DNA from: Camarhynchus parvulus
Lineage: Eukaryota > Chordata > Aves > Passeriformes > Thraupidae
Assembly (NCBI RefSeq): GCF_901933205.1
Contig: NC_044590.1
Span: 3,797,501-3,861,500, forward strand
Length of the DNA: 64,000 bases
Direction of reading: 5' to 3'
Position numbers and translations under genes: made by a program. Shown here one piece after another: positions 62,758 to 64,000 of this stretch (within the stretch, counting starts at the first letter, position 1; every line of letters begins with the position of its first letter). The notes under the pieces were generated by a model, which saw nothing but the letters and a program-made list of their open reading frames with translations, searched no databases and had not been told where the DNA came from.

Positions 62758-64000
62758 TTTTACATTTTTATTTAAGTCCTAATTGGCCATTAAGAGAAAG
62801 ATACAGTCTGCTTTGTCAAACTTGGATTTATGTAACATGCTCCCATTTTAAGTCTCTCTAAAGGTATCTTCACTCAAAGTCACAGTACATTTAACTAACA
62901 GTTTCATTTCAGCCCAAGATCTGAAGGAACCAACATATTTATTAAAGCATTTTGATCCTTCAGAGGCAGATTAATAAGAAGTTTGTGACAGTTCAGCATG
63001 ATAAAATGAGCCAATAAACAGCAATGTGTGCTGATCTTAGATATACTGATCCACAAATAATATAATACATATTTGGTTTGTCATAAAGAAAAATCACTTG
63101 AAAAAGCCATTGCCATGATTAAATACTTTCTGCTATCTGAAAATTTCTATATTCTATACAAGTTTTCCTTACAAATTCCCTCAACAAATAAACCCAGCAA
63201 GTCTTTTCCCTACATAAGGAAATCATAGCTTTGTATGATATCAATATGGAATAATGACTCAAAATGCAGCATGAAAAGGGTTTAAATATTGTATGGATTT
63301 TTGGGGTAAAAATAGAGCACTAGATGCCAGAAGTGTTTAATGTTCATTCACTACAAAACAGATGTTCAGGCTTGCCTGAGTAGCTGTCATTTACCTACCT
63401 ATGAATTATTATTTGTATTATGCATTTGTTTTATGGTAACATCTCAGAAATTCAAATTTTTTAATGTGGTTGTCAGTAAAAATAGGGACTCAAGGTTTAG
63501 ATCTGGGATATTCTTTCCTGTCCAACAACTTCCTTTATTAGAGCTCCTTTGTCACTGCTCCTGTTCATCCACTGCTCCACATCAAGGAAGGGTGAAGCTT
63601 GGGAAATACACACTCACATGCTTCAGACACATTCCTGCCACTAAACATTGAATAATGGAGTCAATTGTTTTCTCATATTCACTGTTTGTACATCACTGCT
63701 GCCAAATGACTTTCCTGATGTCCATTGTGATTTATGATGTGAGAGAACACTAAAGCTAATTTATACTAATAAATGCAAACAGCCCCATTAACATCAATAC
63801 ATATCCTAATTTACACCACCAAAGAATCCATACTGGTATACTTAGAGCAATTTCAGAGTATTTCCTAATGAAGATAAAAGGTCATTGTGCAAACCAGCAG
63901 TGATGGAAAGTTTACAGCAGTCATCCCAAGGTTCCAAATGCTGTGCATAAAACTTAATGTAGTGTACTGCATTAACCACTAATGCTTAAAAGAATGGCTC
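62758..64000. other. Noncoding unique DNA
   Basis: Nothing recognised. The + strand frame 63340-63651 (103 codons) has no recognisable domain. Confidence 0.5.

Overview
This window reads as nuclear DNA of a bird, most likely a songbird. Three pieces of CR1-clade LINE are recognisable, one of them the avian-type CR1 3' end. There is also a well-kept solo LTR of an endogenous retrovirus. Interspersed repeats are otherwise sparse, the sequence is AT-rich and CpG-poor, and there are no bacterial-style gene arrays. The songbird assignment is inference; the sequence directly supports only a CR1-bearing sauropsid.

No protein-coding gene could be supported. Open frames reach at most about 140 codons, on both strands and overlapping each other, which is what chance gives in 64 kb of AT-rich DNA. 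Apart from one CR1 reverse-transcriptase relic, none reads as a known protein. No tRNA, rRNA, CRISPR array or operon was seen. The window is best described as intergenic or deep intronic DNA.

Layout. Positions 1-3.6 kb: noncoding DNA with an old antisense CR1/L3-like fragment (about 515-815). 3.6-4.25 kb: an AAAAGG microsatellite, then a 465-bp solo LTR with CCAAT boxes, an octamer, a TATA-like box, a perfect hairpin at the predicted start site and a polyadenylation signal. 4.25-10.5 kb: noncoding, with a 20-bp tandem repeat at 6.35 kb. 10.5-11.0 kb: sense CR1 reverse-transcriptase relic. 11-40 kb: mostly unique DNA with a full CTCF-consensus match (12,049), a 38-bp tandem repeat (16.2 kb) and small repeats. 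39.9 kb: an extremely 5'-truncated CR1 tail. 40-50 kb: unique DNA with a stretch that looks like a conserved noncoding element. 50.1-50.45 kb: a roughly 340-bp tract almost without cytosine on the + strand. 52.37-52.67 kb: an isolated GC-rich block with a G-quadruplex motif and several perfect hairpins. 52.7-64 kb: unique AT-rich DNA.

No set of genes works together here. The most unusual signals are the cytosine-depleted tract, the structured GC-rich block and the LTR with its start-site stem-loop. None amounts to a demonstrated new biological system.
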